Positions 33,837 through 41,600 of a stretch of DNA of 64,000 nt are shown here, one piece after another. The position numbers were made by a program, and so were the translations under genes. The notes below the pieces were generated by a model, which saw nothing but the letters and a program-made list of their open reading frames with translations, did not search any database and had not been told where the DNA came from. This DNA is from Strongylocentrotus purpuratus (lineage: Eukaryota > Echinodermata > Echinoidea > Camarodonta > Strongylocentrotidae): the NCBI RefSeq assembly GCF_000002235.5, contig NW_022145552.1, positions 468,501-532,500 on the forward strand. Direction: 5' to 3'. Within the stretch, counting starts at the first letter, position 1; the number at the start of each line of letters is the position of its first letter.

Positions 33837-34719
33837 GGCTTGAGACAGAGGGAGGGAGAAAATTGGTGGACACTGACGTGTATTCTATAACACATAAATG
33901 TAAATCATCATGTTGATACATAAAATATGTACATTAATTAATATTTAGATGATCAGATCGAGAGTGGAGAAATACTAGAGAGAGAAATGTACTGATAAAT
34001 ATATTTAGGTATTGTTAATATTATAATGGTAAAATACAAATGAAAGTGAAATGGATGAAGAAGACATACAGTGAACGTGTATTTTGAGAAAGACACACAA
34101 TATAACGACATTAACATTCGGGCCCCCCTCCCCCCCCCCCCCACTCAGTATTACTGTTATTTACAGTAGGGTAAGCTTACATGTACAATGTATGCATGTT
34201 CCCTCCCTTTGAAAGCACCCCCTATCTCTGGTGTGTAAAGTCAATACGGGCCAGATTTTTTAAAGCACTCCCCTATCTCTGGTGTGTTTAACTCAATATG
34301 GGCCGGACTTTGTTGGGTGAAAAGTACCCCTTTACTGGATATTTTGGGAATGACACAAATGCAGTCCACGGAGTGGGGGGGGGGGGGGGGGGGGGGGGAT
34401 AAACATAGAATGAGAAAACTATAGATAAGAGATATATTATTACAAGATTGACGACAGGGAGACACTTAAAGAGAAAGAAAGACACAGACTGGCGAGAGAG
34501 AAAGAGATAGACACAGAAAGAATATTGTAAAACTGTAAAAATTACTCACTCCCAAAAGAAGACACAAAGATGACATCCACTTTGTCCTTTTTCTTGAGTT
34601 TTGTGATGTCCCCAAAACAGAGCTCAATTTTGCAATCACCTCCCTGCGACTTGACAGAGATTGTGTCGTGAAGTATTAGCCCCGGCCCCGGCATGATGCT
34701 AGATGTCAGATGGCAGCAC
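14777..34719 (-). CDS. Macro domain + three TIR domains + CAAX-box protein (12 coding exons)
   Basis: Coding exons, 5' to 3': 34694-34550, 32771-32591, 31720-31606, 25450-25238, 24514-24319, 21936-21777, 21188-20965, 18766-18630, 18171-17977, 17466-16481, 15688-15577, 14836-14777. All junctions are GT-AG and keep phase; the total is 2724 nt (907 aa plus stop). Residues about 1-212 form a macro-type fold (GDIT near the start, LLSTGNQG in the second phosphate loop), the ADP-ribose-binding module. TIR1 is about 219-345 (YDVYLSFSDKD), TIR2 about 370-510 (YDVFVSYCHAD) and TIR3 about 682-815 (TVVFSYHQTD), after an E/K/D/G-rich linker (561-679). The protein ends KPCSIM, a farnesylation-type CAAX box. 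No signal peptide or membrane helix is seen, so a cytosolic, membrane-tethered protein is inferred. TIR domains can cleave NAD+, and macro domains read or process ADP-ribose products. No orthologue name was recognised. The start Met (MPGPGLILHD) is the least certain part. Confidence 0.85.
15100..15545 (+). mobile_element. 5'-truncated LINE, 3' end
   Basis: The plus frame at about 15148-15321 reads SSGISLRHNGPKVWNTLPHS then FNKSFKRKLSS and stop. The GPKVWNTLP...SFKRKL pattern is the usual C-terminus of many non-LTR retrotransposon ORF2 proteins. An AT-rich tail follows with AATAAAG near 15524. It sits antisense in the last intron of the macro-TIR gene. Confidence 0.75.
15577..15688 (-). CDS. 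Macro-TIR exon 11: C-terminal tail
   Basis: The acceptor is TACCACAG|GACAAT and the donor GATCAG|GTAAGT. It encodes TIIVEDPPRVRPALVN followed by a short amphipathic helix ending SLDQ. There is no stop, and it joins the terminal exon in phase 0. Confidence 0.8.
16481..17466 (-). CDS. Macro-TIR exon 10: acidic linker and TIR3
   Basis: This 986-nt exon starts after TTTTCTAG|GATAAT and ends at AGAAG|GTTAGT (phase 2). It encodes a short helix (DMMEKLRAARFWAEYAK), about 120 residues rich in E, K, D and G (probably disordered), then TIR3 from about KSATVVFSYHQTD to VAQVVISSIKARR. Without splicing the frame would run to a stop at 16411. The donor and the in-phase next exon make the spliced reading more likely. 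Confidence 0.87.
17655..17710 (-). pseudogene. Decayed tandem copy of the 3' end of macro-TIR exon 9
   Basis: On minus this reads ENLDKLLKKNL followed by a donor, CTG|GTAAGTG. It matches the last about 55 nt of the exon at 17977-18171 and its first intron bases. The nearest upstream acceptor would start it out of phase, so it is more likely an exon-tail duplicate inside the intron than a used exon. Confidence 0.6.
17977..18171 (-). CDS. Macro-TIR exon 9: end of TIR2
   Basis: The acceptor is CACTATAG|GACACC and the donor AATCTG|GTAAGT, both phase 0. It encodes DTLHLIPVCISDGIEKDF, the beta-D strand region, then ends LDKLLKKNL. A decayed copy of its 3' end lies about 315 bp downstream. Confidence 0.88.
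18630..18766 (-). CDS. Macro-TIR exon 8: TIR2 middle
   Basis: The acceptor is ATTTACAG|GGCATG and the donor CTCTCAT|GTAAGT. It encodes CMIALISPNYLKSAVCMEEY; the Glu of CMEE matches the alpha-C Glu that is catalytic in NAD-cleaving TIR domains. Confidence 0.88.
18944..19330. repeat. Dispersed repeat, copy 1
   Basis: The sequence (CATCGTTTAACAATGTTAAA ... CTTGATAATCAGACAGGTGA ... GCATGAGCTAAATCCAGGA) recurs in the same orientation at 38712-39060 in an FLII intron. Copy 1 has about 40 bp more near the start. Class unknown. Confidence 0.8.
19331..20964. other. Intron of the macro-TIR gene: AT-rich, (TA)n tracts, small hairpin
   Basis: (TA)n tracts lie at about 20239-20261 and 20441-20484. A hairpin of TGTTTGGAACCAGAAGGG and its complement lies at about 20297-20355. 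No exon was recognised here. Confidence 0.5.
20965..21188 (-). CDS. Macro-TIR exon 7: spacer and TIR2 first half
   Basis: The acceptor is CAAACAG|GGAGAA and the donor AAGACTG|GTGAGG. A helical spacer is followed by HYDVFVSYCHADADQA and KIFYDIQELKTG, the box 1 and BB-loop regions of a second TIR. Confidence 0.88.
21777..21936 (-). CDS. Macro-TIR exon 6: TIR1, second half
   Basis: The acceptor is CCCCAAAG|TCCTCA and the donor ACTGCAG|GTACTT. It encodes VLSSNYLASESCLEQYNIAL, the conserved beta-C/alpha-C segment of TIR domains, then a stretch ending LPTYMGLVQYADCR. At the position usually held by the alpha-C Glu, TIR1 has Gln (CLEQ). Confidence 0.88.
22620..22830 (+). repeat. SINE remnant (body only)
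   Basis: TTTTGGCAAGACATTAATGT...CCCAGGTGAGGTAAATGGGT...ACTGATGTGGCTACCCTG matches the body of the SINE-like units at 11208 and 61565. The promoter head is not recognisable. Confidence 0.5.
24088..24246. mobile_element. Short MITE, TTTCACAAAGCCTTTTT family, copy 1
   Basis: It starts CCCATTTCACAAAGCCTTTT and ends with a degenerate complement (GTTTTGTAAAATG). It is nearly colinear with copy 2 at 24645-24798, about 560 bp away, and the two flank exon 24319-24514. Confidence 0.7.
24319..24514 (-). CDS. Macro-TIR exon 5: TIR1, first half
   Basis: The acceptor is ACATGCAG|GAGGTA and the donor TCACAG|GTAGCT. It encodes EVTLEYDVYLSFSDKD (TIR box 1, beta-A) through the beta-B/BB region (RIFTARQKVDTEAFW) to ARVVT, where the next exon continues the beta-C strand. 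Confidence 0.88.
24645..24798. mobile_element. Short MITE, TTTCACAAAGCCTTTTT family, copy 2
   Basis: The ends CAGGGGGGTGTTTCACAAAAC (reversed right end) and AGGGACCCGTTTCACAAAGC are inverted. Its orientation is the same as copy 1. Confidence 0.75.
25238..25450 (-). CDS. Macro-TIR exon 4: end of macro domain
   Basis: The acceptor is ACCTGACAG|GGCATC and the donor CCTCAG|GTATGC; both ends are phase 0. It encodes GIDPKVMLEGMVHAA, then AGLPIRLLKIVIYA, the last helix and strand of the macro fold, then a short linker to TIR1. It follows a 6.2-kb intron. Confidence 0.88.
25504..25676. repeat. Three-unit minisatellite (about 62 bp)
   Basis: The unit TAAATCAATTTACAATGxAxTGT...CAATATTCTGTTTGTAAACA is repeated three times in the intron upstream of exon 25238-25450. 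Confidence 0.8.
25925..26105 (+). repeat. tRNA-derived SINE (second family), copy 1
   Basis: AGCTAGGTGGTAGAGCAGTGG is followed by AGGTCCCAGGTTCAAACGAA (B-box-like), and the copy ends CTTAGCAGTCAGGTAAAAC. The same family occurs at 60205-60400. Confidence 0.65.
27452..27972. mobile_element. TTAA-flanked MITE (about 520 bp)
   Basis: The ends TTAAAGGGATAGTTGAGTTC and its reverse complement GAACTCAACTATCCCTTTAA are near-perfect 20-bp inverted repeats, bordered by TTAA as in piggyBac-type insertions. No coding capacity. Confidence 0.75.
29045..29258 (-). repeat. tRNA-derived SINE with intact-looking pol III boxes
   Basis: On minus, GTGTTGGCTCAGTCAGTAGA (A-box region) and GTGGGTTCGAACCCCGGCC (B box) are spaced like a tRNA. 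The body continues to lower coordinates. The lack of acceptor-stem pairing and the extra tail make it a SINE head, not a tRNA gene. Confidence 0.75.
30484..30591. mobile_element. Palindromic MITE, ATACAGTCAAACCTG ends
   Basis: The ends ATACAGTCAAACCTGTCTAC and (reversed) ATACAGTCAAACCTGCTTTA match, and the interior GTGACCACC...GGTGGTCAC also pairs. About 108 bp. Confidence 0.8.
31606..31720 (-). CDS. Macro-TIR exon 3: macro domain, STG loop
   Basis: The acceptor is TTTAACAG|GCATCG and the donor AATCAG|GTAGGT (phase 0). The exon carries ITPLLSTGNQ, matching the macro-family STGxxG loop that binds the distal ribose and phosphate, and it ends exactly inside that loop. Confidence 0.85.
31910..32155 (+). 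repeat. Possible LINE 3' tail
   Basis: The T-rich sequence ends AACAAATAAACTTCAAATTTCAAAC, a tail seen on many non-LTR elements. No protein remnant was recognised, so this is weak. It lies in the intron between the exons at 31606 and 32591. Confidence 0.3.
32591..32771 (-). CDS. Macro-TIR exon 2: macro domain core
   Basis: The acceptor is CTATCCAG|ATAACT and the donor AGAAG|GTAAGA. The exon joins exon 1 as SFG-N-NYDKMPGTVIGALHE. The loop that is usually Gly-rich (GGGVxGAI) reads PGTVIGALH here, a diverged version. Confidence 0.82.
34550..34719 (-). CDS. Macro-TIR exon 1 (coding): start codon and GDIT strand
   Basis: The acceptor is TTTTGCAG|GTGCTG and the donor GGGA|GTGAGT (phase 1). The ATG at 34694-34692 gives MPGPGLILHD, and the exon contains CFGDIT, the macro-domain strand that contacts the adenine end of ADP-ribose. 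The 25 nt before the ATG are taken as 5' UTR. An upstream in-frame coding extension cannot be excluded. Confidence 0.75.
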
Positions 34720-34969
34720 CTGCAAAATTGATGGAACATAATGTTTAGAAAGGGCAAGATCTAGGCTACATACTTGGCAATCAAAATAGCAAGAACTAGA
34801 AACCATTTATTGGGACGACTTTTAATAATAATATAGATTCCTCTAGGCCAAATAAAACTTACCTTTGGCTTTCTTCTTCTTCTTCTTCCTAAAAAGTGCA
34901 GGCTTCATGAAATGAAGATTAACGCACTGTGGGTTGATGCGCACAGTCAATACAGATATACACATTGTT

Positions 34970-35240
34970 TAGTGAATGTGCGGTTAAAATAAAAATATTA
35001 AAAAAATAAAATTAAAAAAAATAAAGTTGGCTTTATTACAATAGTTACATTAGTTTTACACAGACGATCAAAGTGACAACACCTTTTGGAAATGCTGTCC
35101 ATATCGGTGTGACACTTAAATTCCCCATCCATTGCATCGGTTAAGCTCCCCGCGGCCGCGGCCTTATCTGCCTGCCGCTCATGCCGTACCCGGGCCTGTA
35201 GCTGTTCGGACGCGTACAGCATATGTACGCGGAGCTAGCT
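34970..35240 (-). repeat. Possible retroelement 3' end on minus
   Basis: A GC-rich 74-codon open frame (from 35222) is followed by AATAAAGCCAACTTTA and an A/T-rich tail, as at the 3' end of a reverse-transcribed insert. The peptide was not recognised. Confidence 0.3.
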
Positions 35241-35368
35241 GGATCTGGAGTGCCTTTTTAAAAATACTTTACACACATACACAGTAGGCCTAGACATTTT
35301 ATAGTTAAAGATTACACAAAGCCTGGGACATGAACGTAAATAATATCAATTAATTTCTAAAGACTTAC

Positions 35369-35465
35369 TGAATTGATATGGTTAGATCGTAGAGCAGCAA
35401 ACAAACAGTTGTTTGTTATTCTTTTCACGATCGTCAATGATTGTGCTGCACAGCTGTTCTGAGAG
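35369..35465 (-). other. Candidate noncoding first exon of the macro-TIR gene
   Basis: On the minus strand this stretch ends at a consensus donor (A|GTAAGT, donor bases at 35368-35363) about 650 nt upstream of the first coding exon, and it begins just below a cluster of promoter motifs. No long open frame is seen. The 5' edge is not determined. Confidence 0.4.
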
Positions 35466-35468
35466 TCC

Positions 35469-35515
35469 GTACGTCACATTGTGCGCGCGGCAGTTACTTC
35501 CGCTATTTGACGTCA
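35469..35515 (-). promoter_or_regulatory. Promoter candidate of the macro-TIR gene (CRE, ETS and GC-rich NRF1-like motifs)
   Basis: A palindromic CRE TGACGTCA lies at 35508-35515, an ETS-type core (CGGAAGT on minus) at about 35495-35501, a GTGCGCGCGG tract at 35481-35490, and a second CRE half-site (TACGTCA) at about 35470-35476. All lie just upstream of a candidate noncoding exon, within an otherwise AT-rich intergenic stretch. Confidence 0.45.
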
Positions 35516-35639
35516 TAGACCAGGGGAAGCCCCTTTCAATGCAGCCTCCTATGGGGTACCATTTCCCCTTTTTGTTGTTCTTTTACATTTGAAGCTATGG
35601 TACGGTACTTCTTGTATGGCGCAGTATAAATGACCATTA

Positions 35640-35644
35640 TTATT

Positions 35645-35701
<57 letters not shown>

Positions 35702-35783
35702 GTCATCATTATCACCATCTTCATCATCATCATCATCATCATCACCATCTTCATCATCATCGTCATCATCATCATCATCATTG
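35640..35783. repeat. (ATC)n microsatellite
   Basis: About 45 ATC/CAT units with variants. The poly-Asp and poly-Met frames here are artefacts. Confidence 0.9.
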
Positions 35784-38352
35784 TTGATCATTCTTAAGCG
35801 CAGCTAGATCGAGGCACTTTTTTCTTCTATGGTACATGCATGTTGCCATTTTATTGTATGATGGGGTGGAGGTGACAGGTATCCAAATGCTTGGAAAATA
35901 AAAATCTTACTTTTGCCATTGGGTTTTAAAAAAATATAACTATGCATCAAATATATTTAAACATGAAAATAAGAAAGAAAAGAAAACAGGAGGCAGTTTG
36001 GCAAATTCAAATCATCATGTGGTACCTCAATATAACTTCCATCATACAAATACATAGGGGTTCGAGACTTCAAGTCCTACGCTAATCAGACAAATGTGAC
36101 TGTCACTGTGTTGAGTGTAAGCATGCCCCTCCCCTCTGTTCTCGATGAAGGCTCAGGTTTAGGGGAAAACACTCCTTTCCGCAGAAAGACAGTTTTTAAC
36201 TGGAGCTCCCATGTGTAGGAAAGTCATGCCCTATGAACGTTAATTTCCTACACTTTTCGCAAAGAGTAGAATGTAATCCCAATGTCTATGATGCTTGACA
36301 TTCACAACTGGTAATCAACATACAGATCTTTGGGATAGGCTGCATAGCCCTTTGAAGATTATAAGTATAAGAAGAACAAAACAAAAAAGAAAACAAAAAC
36401 AAAAACAACAACAACATAAAACAGTCTGAAAGCAGGATATAGAAATCAAAATCCACACTGTGGAATTTATTGCGATTTTCAAATAACTGTAAATATAGCA
36501 TGTTGTATAACCAAGGGGAAGAAAACTTGTAACAGAGCATAGCCTTGAAGTCAATACAATCACTCTATGATCTCATTCATAATAATCCATCACAAAAAGT
36601 ATAAAACACAATCAAACATGCCTTTTACTGTTAAAAAGAAAGTACTTTAGTCAAGTGCATTTTTAGGTGTAGAAGACTTGTTTGTTCATGAATATCAAGC
36701 TTTGGCACTTGCTTGCATCATCTACTTTGAAAAAAAAAAGTCTCGGAAAGGGACTAATTACTGTCCCGATATAATTCCCAAAGCTTGGACTTCCCACAAT
36801 TTTCAATATTGAAATCAAAAATGAAAGCATTTTCGATGCCACTAGAATTTTAATATAGTTCATTTATCTTAATAACATCATTCATTATAATTATCCACTA
36901 ATAAACAACCAATGATTATGTACATTATATCTGACATCTTCAATAAATAACAAACAACAAAAATCTATACCCTTAGAAATAAGAATATAATTAGGCTAAC
37001 AGGTACTGGAAGATGTTAAGACCAAGGATAATTTAGCATCATAATTATCAAGCTTTTAAAGACATAAATTATATGCAAGAATGCTCAGCATCCACTTTGA
37101 AGTCATAACATAAGGAAGCAAGATTTTAAAAAAAGGAATAAAACACAAAAATAAGATAACAAGAACATTTTTCTAAACGTCAAATTGTAAGTGGGTGAAC
37201 CTACATTCTTCTTTGTACACCTACATTCTTTTTGTACACCTTATACAACTACAGAGCAAGAAAGCGCACTAAACTTGATCCAGACTCAATCTGAATTCCA
37301 CAGCACTTTTCTCAAGGCCTGTTATAAAAAAAGAAAATGCAATAACATACACAAAGCCCTTTAATAGTACAAAATGCGAGTTGCTCTCTCAATAAATAAT
37401 TATATATCAAATAAAAGAAGAGTTTTAGCTTCATCATTATCACCCTTTCAAAAATGGCCTAAATAATGGGAAAAGGTACAAAGATAGGCATGAATACCAT
37501 TTTTTAAAACAAAATTTAAAAACTGTTTGAGTCTAAAATAATATTTTACCTCTTGCCATTAACAAAATTATAAGAAAACATAGGAATACAGTTCAAAATA
37601 AAAGGTGACAAGTTTGGTTGTCTAGAGCTTATATAATTGCTACATGTATTTACATTCAACTCTATAATTTTTTGTAATTACTCTTTAATTATTCAATTTC
37701 TATTACTGCTTATTCCCCTTTCCATATTGTTATACAAATATTGAACAATTTTGTGAAGTTTTCTCACTGCAATCACAAAGAATAGTCACAATCGCGTAAT
37801 ATACTACATTTTCTATTTTTACAACATCATCAATTCGCCATGCAAGAAAACTACACTATATTATTGCACCTACAGACTTCCAAATTCTCAATTCACTATA
37901 CAAAAGTCAAGCACCGAGAAAGTCGCAGAATCTTTTTTGTTTTTCAAAATGTAAATCACACATCCTTCCTTGACAATTGAAGAAATAAATATTACTTTAA
38001 AAGAAGCTAGATCAGGAAATATGTACTGTTCCTAGAAAATAGCATATTAAAAAAGCTTGTGATGTCCAAACTGCAAAGCACACAATGCTGTGTAATACAT
38101 AATGTCTGTGTCTGAAAAATCAATGTTGAGAATTACACAAATGAGATTATCCTGCACACTTCTTATCAACTGGCAAAATTCTAATCATGAGAATGGCCAG
38201 ATTGAGATCCACTGGAGAGGCAGATCCAGGATTATCATCTTCGAGGGGCATCAGGCTCTTCATCCGCTTAGTAAAAGGCTGCATTGGCCTTTGACCATTA
38301 CAAGAAGAAGAAAGGAGGCCCAGATATTTTTCCCCTGATAAGAACAAAATGA
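35784..38352. other. Intergenic between FLII 3' end and macro-TIR promoter
   Basis: AT-rich DNA without a recognised gene. Short frames lack any family feature. The right end includes the likely FLII 3' UTR boundary. Confidence 0.5.
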
Positions 38353-38537
38353 TTTATTTATGCTCATCTGTGAAGATGGTCGATGGTGGTCTTCCAGATA
38401 GTACTGTCGAGAGACAGAAGGGGAGCTGATGACGGAACTGAGTGAAAAAAGGGCATGTTATTCCATGGTTTATGAGATAAACCACACTTATATCTTTGGT
38501 TGTCCTTCTTTCGCTGCTATTACTCTAAAGCCATTCT

Positions 38538-38675
38538 CTAGTACTTTGCACCAGGCTTGAAGAGACCCCATCCGTGGAAGCATCGGATGAACTTCCAGGG
38601 CTCTTTGCCCTTCTTGACGGCAGAGAACTTACGAGGGGCGTCTGGCTCCTTGTTCTTCATATGCTGGACGTATAC
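38538..38675 (-). CDS. FLII: FLII terminal exon: end of G6
   Basis: It encodes [20 protein letters not shown], then [17 protein letters not shown] and stop TAG (38540-38538). The acceptor is GTTGACAG|GTAT. The 3' UTR follows, with a candidate AATAAA at about 38353-38358 on minus. Confidence 0.95.
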   Translation of the reverse strand, partial: VYVQHMKNKEPDAPRKFSAVKKGKEPWKFIRCFHGWGLFKPGAKY

Positions 38676-41600
38676 CTGTCAACAAAATAAAGGATGAAAT
38701 ACAATATTAAATTCATCGTTTAACAATGTTAAATCTGAGATGCATGGCCCTACGTGTTATCAGTGTTTGTGCCCTTCAAAATGATCATGAAGTGCCTCAA
38801 AAAAGTAAAAATCTTTGAGTGACAGGTTTTACCATACTCGTCTTCCCCAATAGACTGTAGTGTTATAAAAACCTTTAGGAAAATGAAAAATTTGATTTGG
38901 ATTTCCAATCATAAATATCTTGATAATCAGACAGGTGATTGGCTTGTAAAAGTCATGGGATTCCTGACTGACCAAAAGGGTTTATAATTATGATTGCAGC
39001 ATGAGCTAAATCCAGGATTTTGTTTCAGAATCTGAGGCAATGTCACCGAGGCACTTTAAAGAGTTTCATCAGGATGGTTGTAGAACTGGTTAGTGAGAGA
39101 GAACCAAAATTGGGGTAGGAGGATCCGGGAACCTATCTGGATCAAAGCGCTCGCCCGACAACATAAACCGGGACGGAGGCGCATATCAGCTGTCTGTTAG
39201 ATACGACGCAGTAATCGCAAAAACTACAACTACTGGCGATCAAAAAATTGGCACCTTACTTCAGTCTGCCAATTCACGCCTGAGGAAGATGTCTGAACGC
39301 TAGACATCAAAACTGTTACAGGTAATATTTATTTTTAGATGTGACATTTTTAAGAACTTTCTAACAAGCATTCTTTCAATAGTTGTTGTTTGCCCGCTGT
39401 ATATCATTAGAGGGACTACTAGATACTTCCCTGCCAATTTCAGGAATGTAAATGCCTTTGAAATAAATTAAGACAACAGAAATCAGACTGCAATCAATAA
39501 CTTTACAACTTTCTACCCAGATTTAAACTGACCTGTGAGCTCTTGTAGGCTAGCTTCTTCTCCACATCACTGCAGCTTGGTCCTATCCATAGGTAGACTT
39601 CATGTCCGGTATCCAGAATCATCACATCGTCATCAGCAAGATCATCCTAAATGAACAAACATATTATTACCCAAATGTATTCATACTGACTCTTTCTTGT
39701 ATATCTTGTGTATTTAATTTACTCTTGTATATTTCATGTATTTAACTGTTTATTTCTTTGCTTGTTTGTTGAAATAAATTGTAACTGTTTTAGATGTGTG
39801 TGGACGCCTTTGAAAACCAACTAATAAGTTGAAAGGGAAATCAATTAATAATAAATAAAATAGGTCATAGTATTCACCCTCACAGTTGCATTTTATGTTA
39901 AAAAATAAATATGTATGCAGTTATATGAATATACGCAATATGACATTCATTGCTTTCGTTTTCTTTTTCTCTTATGCAATTAATTATTTGTTGTATTTTG
40001 TTATTCTGCCATATTCGTTTATGTAAAGCCAAATGGGTTGGAGAAGAAGGCCTTTGGGTTATAGAAAGTCAGGTAATCTTTTTTCTTTTCCCTCATCCAA
40101 GTGACTCACTTCAAACCTTACTGTTATTTTGTATTTTGTTTTCTTGATGGGTCTTTGCCAAATAACATAGTAATAACAGGTATTAATACAGCCACAGGCT
40201 GAGAATGCTATGCTTGGGGGGAAAAGCGTGTCATTATTTAGAATAACTTTAACCAGTTCAGAACATCATTTGACCACCAGCACATCAACCTAAAGAATTA
40301 TTAACTTCAAGTCTTTCAACTTATCAAGGACTGCTAACATGGCCGGCTGTGAACAGGCGATTGCACAAAATATACAACCACCTTCCCTTCCCCCATCAAA
40401 ACGAAACAAAACAAAAACAAAAACAAATGGAACAAAGCAACCTAAACAAAACAACAACAAAAAATACAGGAGGAAATGTAAAGAAACTGATCCACAAAAG
40501 CCATGTTTCAGCGCACAACTTGAACTTACTTGGCAAAAGTCGGAGCACTTCTCAGATACGGTGAAGAAGCCCTTCTCATTGGAGCATCTGAAGAGTCTAG
40601 CATTGTTCATGAAGTCAGCCTCTTGGTCATAGGTTCTCTTTCCGCCCAGAGCTACCCACCAGAAGTTCTCTGGTTCGGACCCTTCTGAGAGCAGCTGATG
40701 GCTGTACATGTCCTGGTGGGCAGAAACATGAATAAAATGATGTGAGAGATGGTAATAACAATATAGAGGAGGTACACAGTAAAAGTGATGAATTAGCTAT
40801 TAATTAAAACAATAGTGTATTTGTATGAATCATGTTTGTGCTATAATAAAAACCCTTTTTTGAATTAAATTGAATAGTGTCAAGTATCACCAATATCTAC
40901 ATTTCTCTGCTTGACCAAGCAATCTTTAATAAAGTATTATAAATGACAACTTTTTGGTTGAGTGGATTCATGTACTTAATGATGAACTTATTAAAAATCA
41001 AAAGAATAATAACTAAAAATAAGTGATGCAACGTTCTTAGGTAGACTGACAAAAAATAGCAAAGAGAGATAGAGATAGAGAGATTAAGAAAGAGAGAGAG
41101 AGAGGAGATTAAGAGAGAGAGAGGAGATTAAGAGAGAGAGGAGATTAAGAGAGAGAGGGAAAGAGCGGGAGAGGGAGAGAAAGAGAAAGAGAGAGAGAGA
41201 GCGAAGGCGGGCAGAATTATCAGACGGACAGGAAAGACAGAAAAAAAGAACAGAAAATAGATGGAGAGGCTAAGTACAATAAGAATAGAAAGACTAATAT
41301 GCAGATGCAGTTAATACATGAAAATAAGAAGGTAGAAAAGCAGGAAAACAAATGCCTCCAGAAAGACGAACTTGATAGTGAACATTTGTCTTACATCAAA
41401 CATCTCATATGCGAGCTCCTCTGCTACCCTGGCCATGTCCGCATCGCTCCTTGATCCAATCCATGTGTAGACGATACCTTTACTATCCTGACTATCAAAC
41501 GGTACCTCCAATAAGTAGCTGGAACAAAGACAAAATAAAATAAATACATTAATCTTCATGGATTTTAGTTTGAAGGAGGCTAAAAATTGTGAAATGGTAT

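Noticed and set aside
34863-34910. Lys-rich coding exon (MKPALFRKKKK) before macro-TIR exon 1
   Set aside because: It has a donor-like AAAG|GTAAG, but its phase would run into a stop soon after joining exon 34719, so it is not used in the coding model.
35536-35791. Poly-Asp and poly-Met open frames
   Set aside because: (ATC)n microsatellite read in different frames.
40290-40709. 139-codon single-exon minus frame as its own gene
   Set aside because: Its first 61 codons are the FLII exon 40530-40712; the rest is intron read-through.
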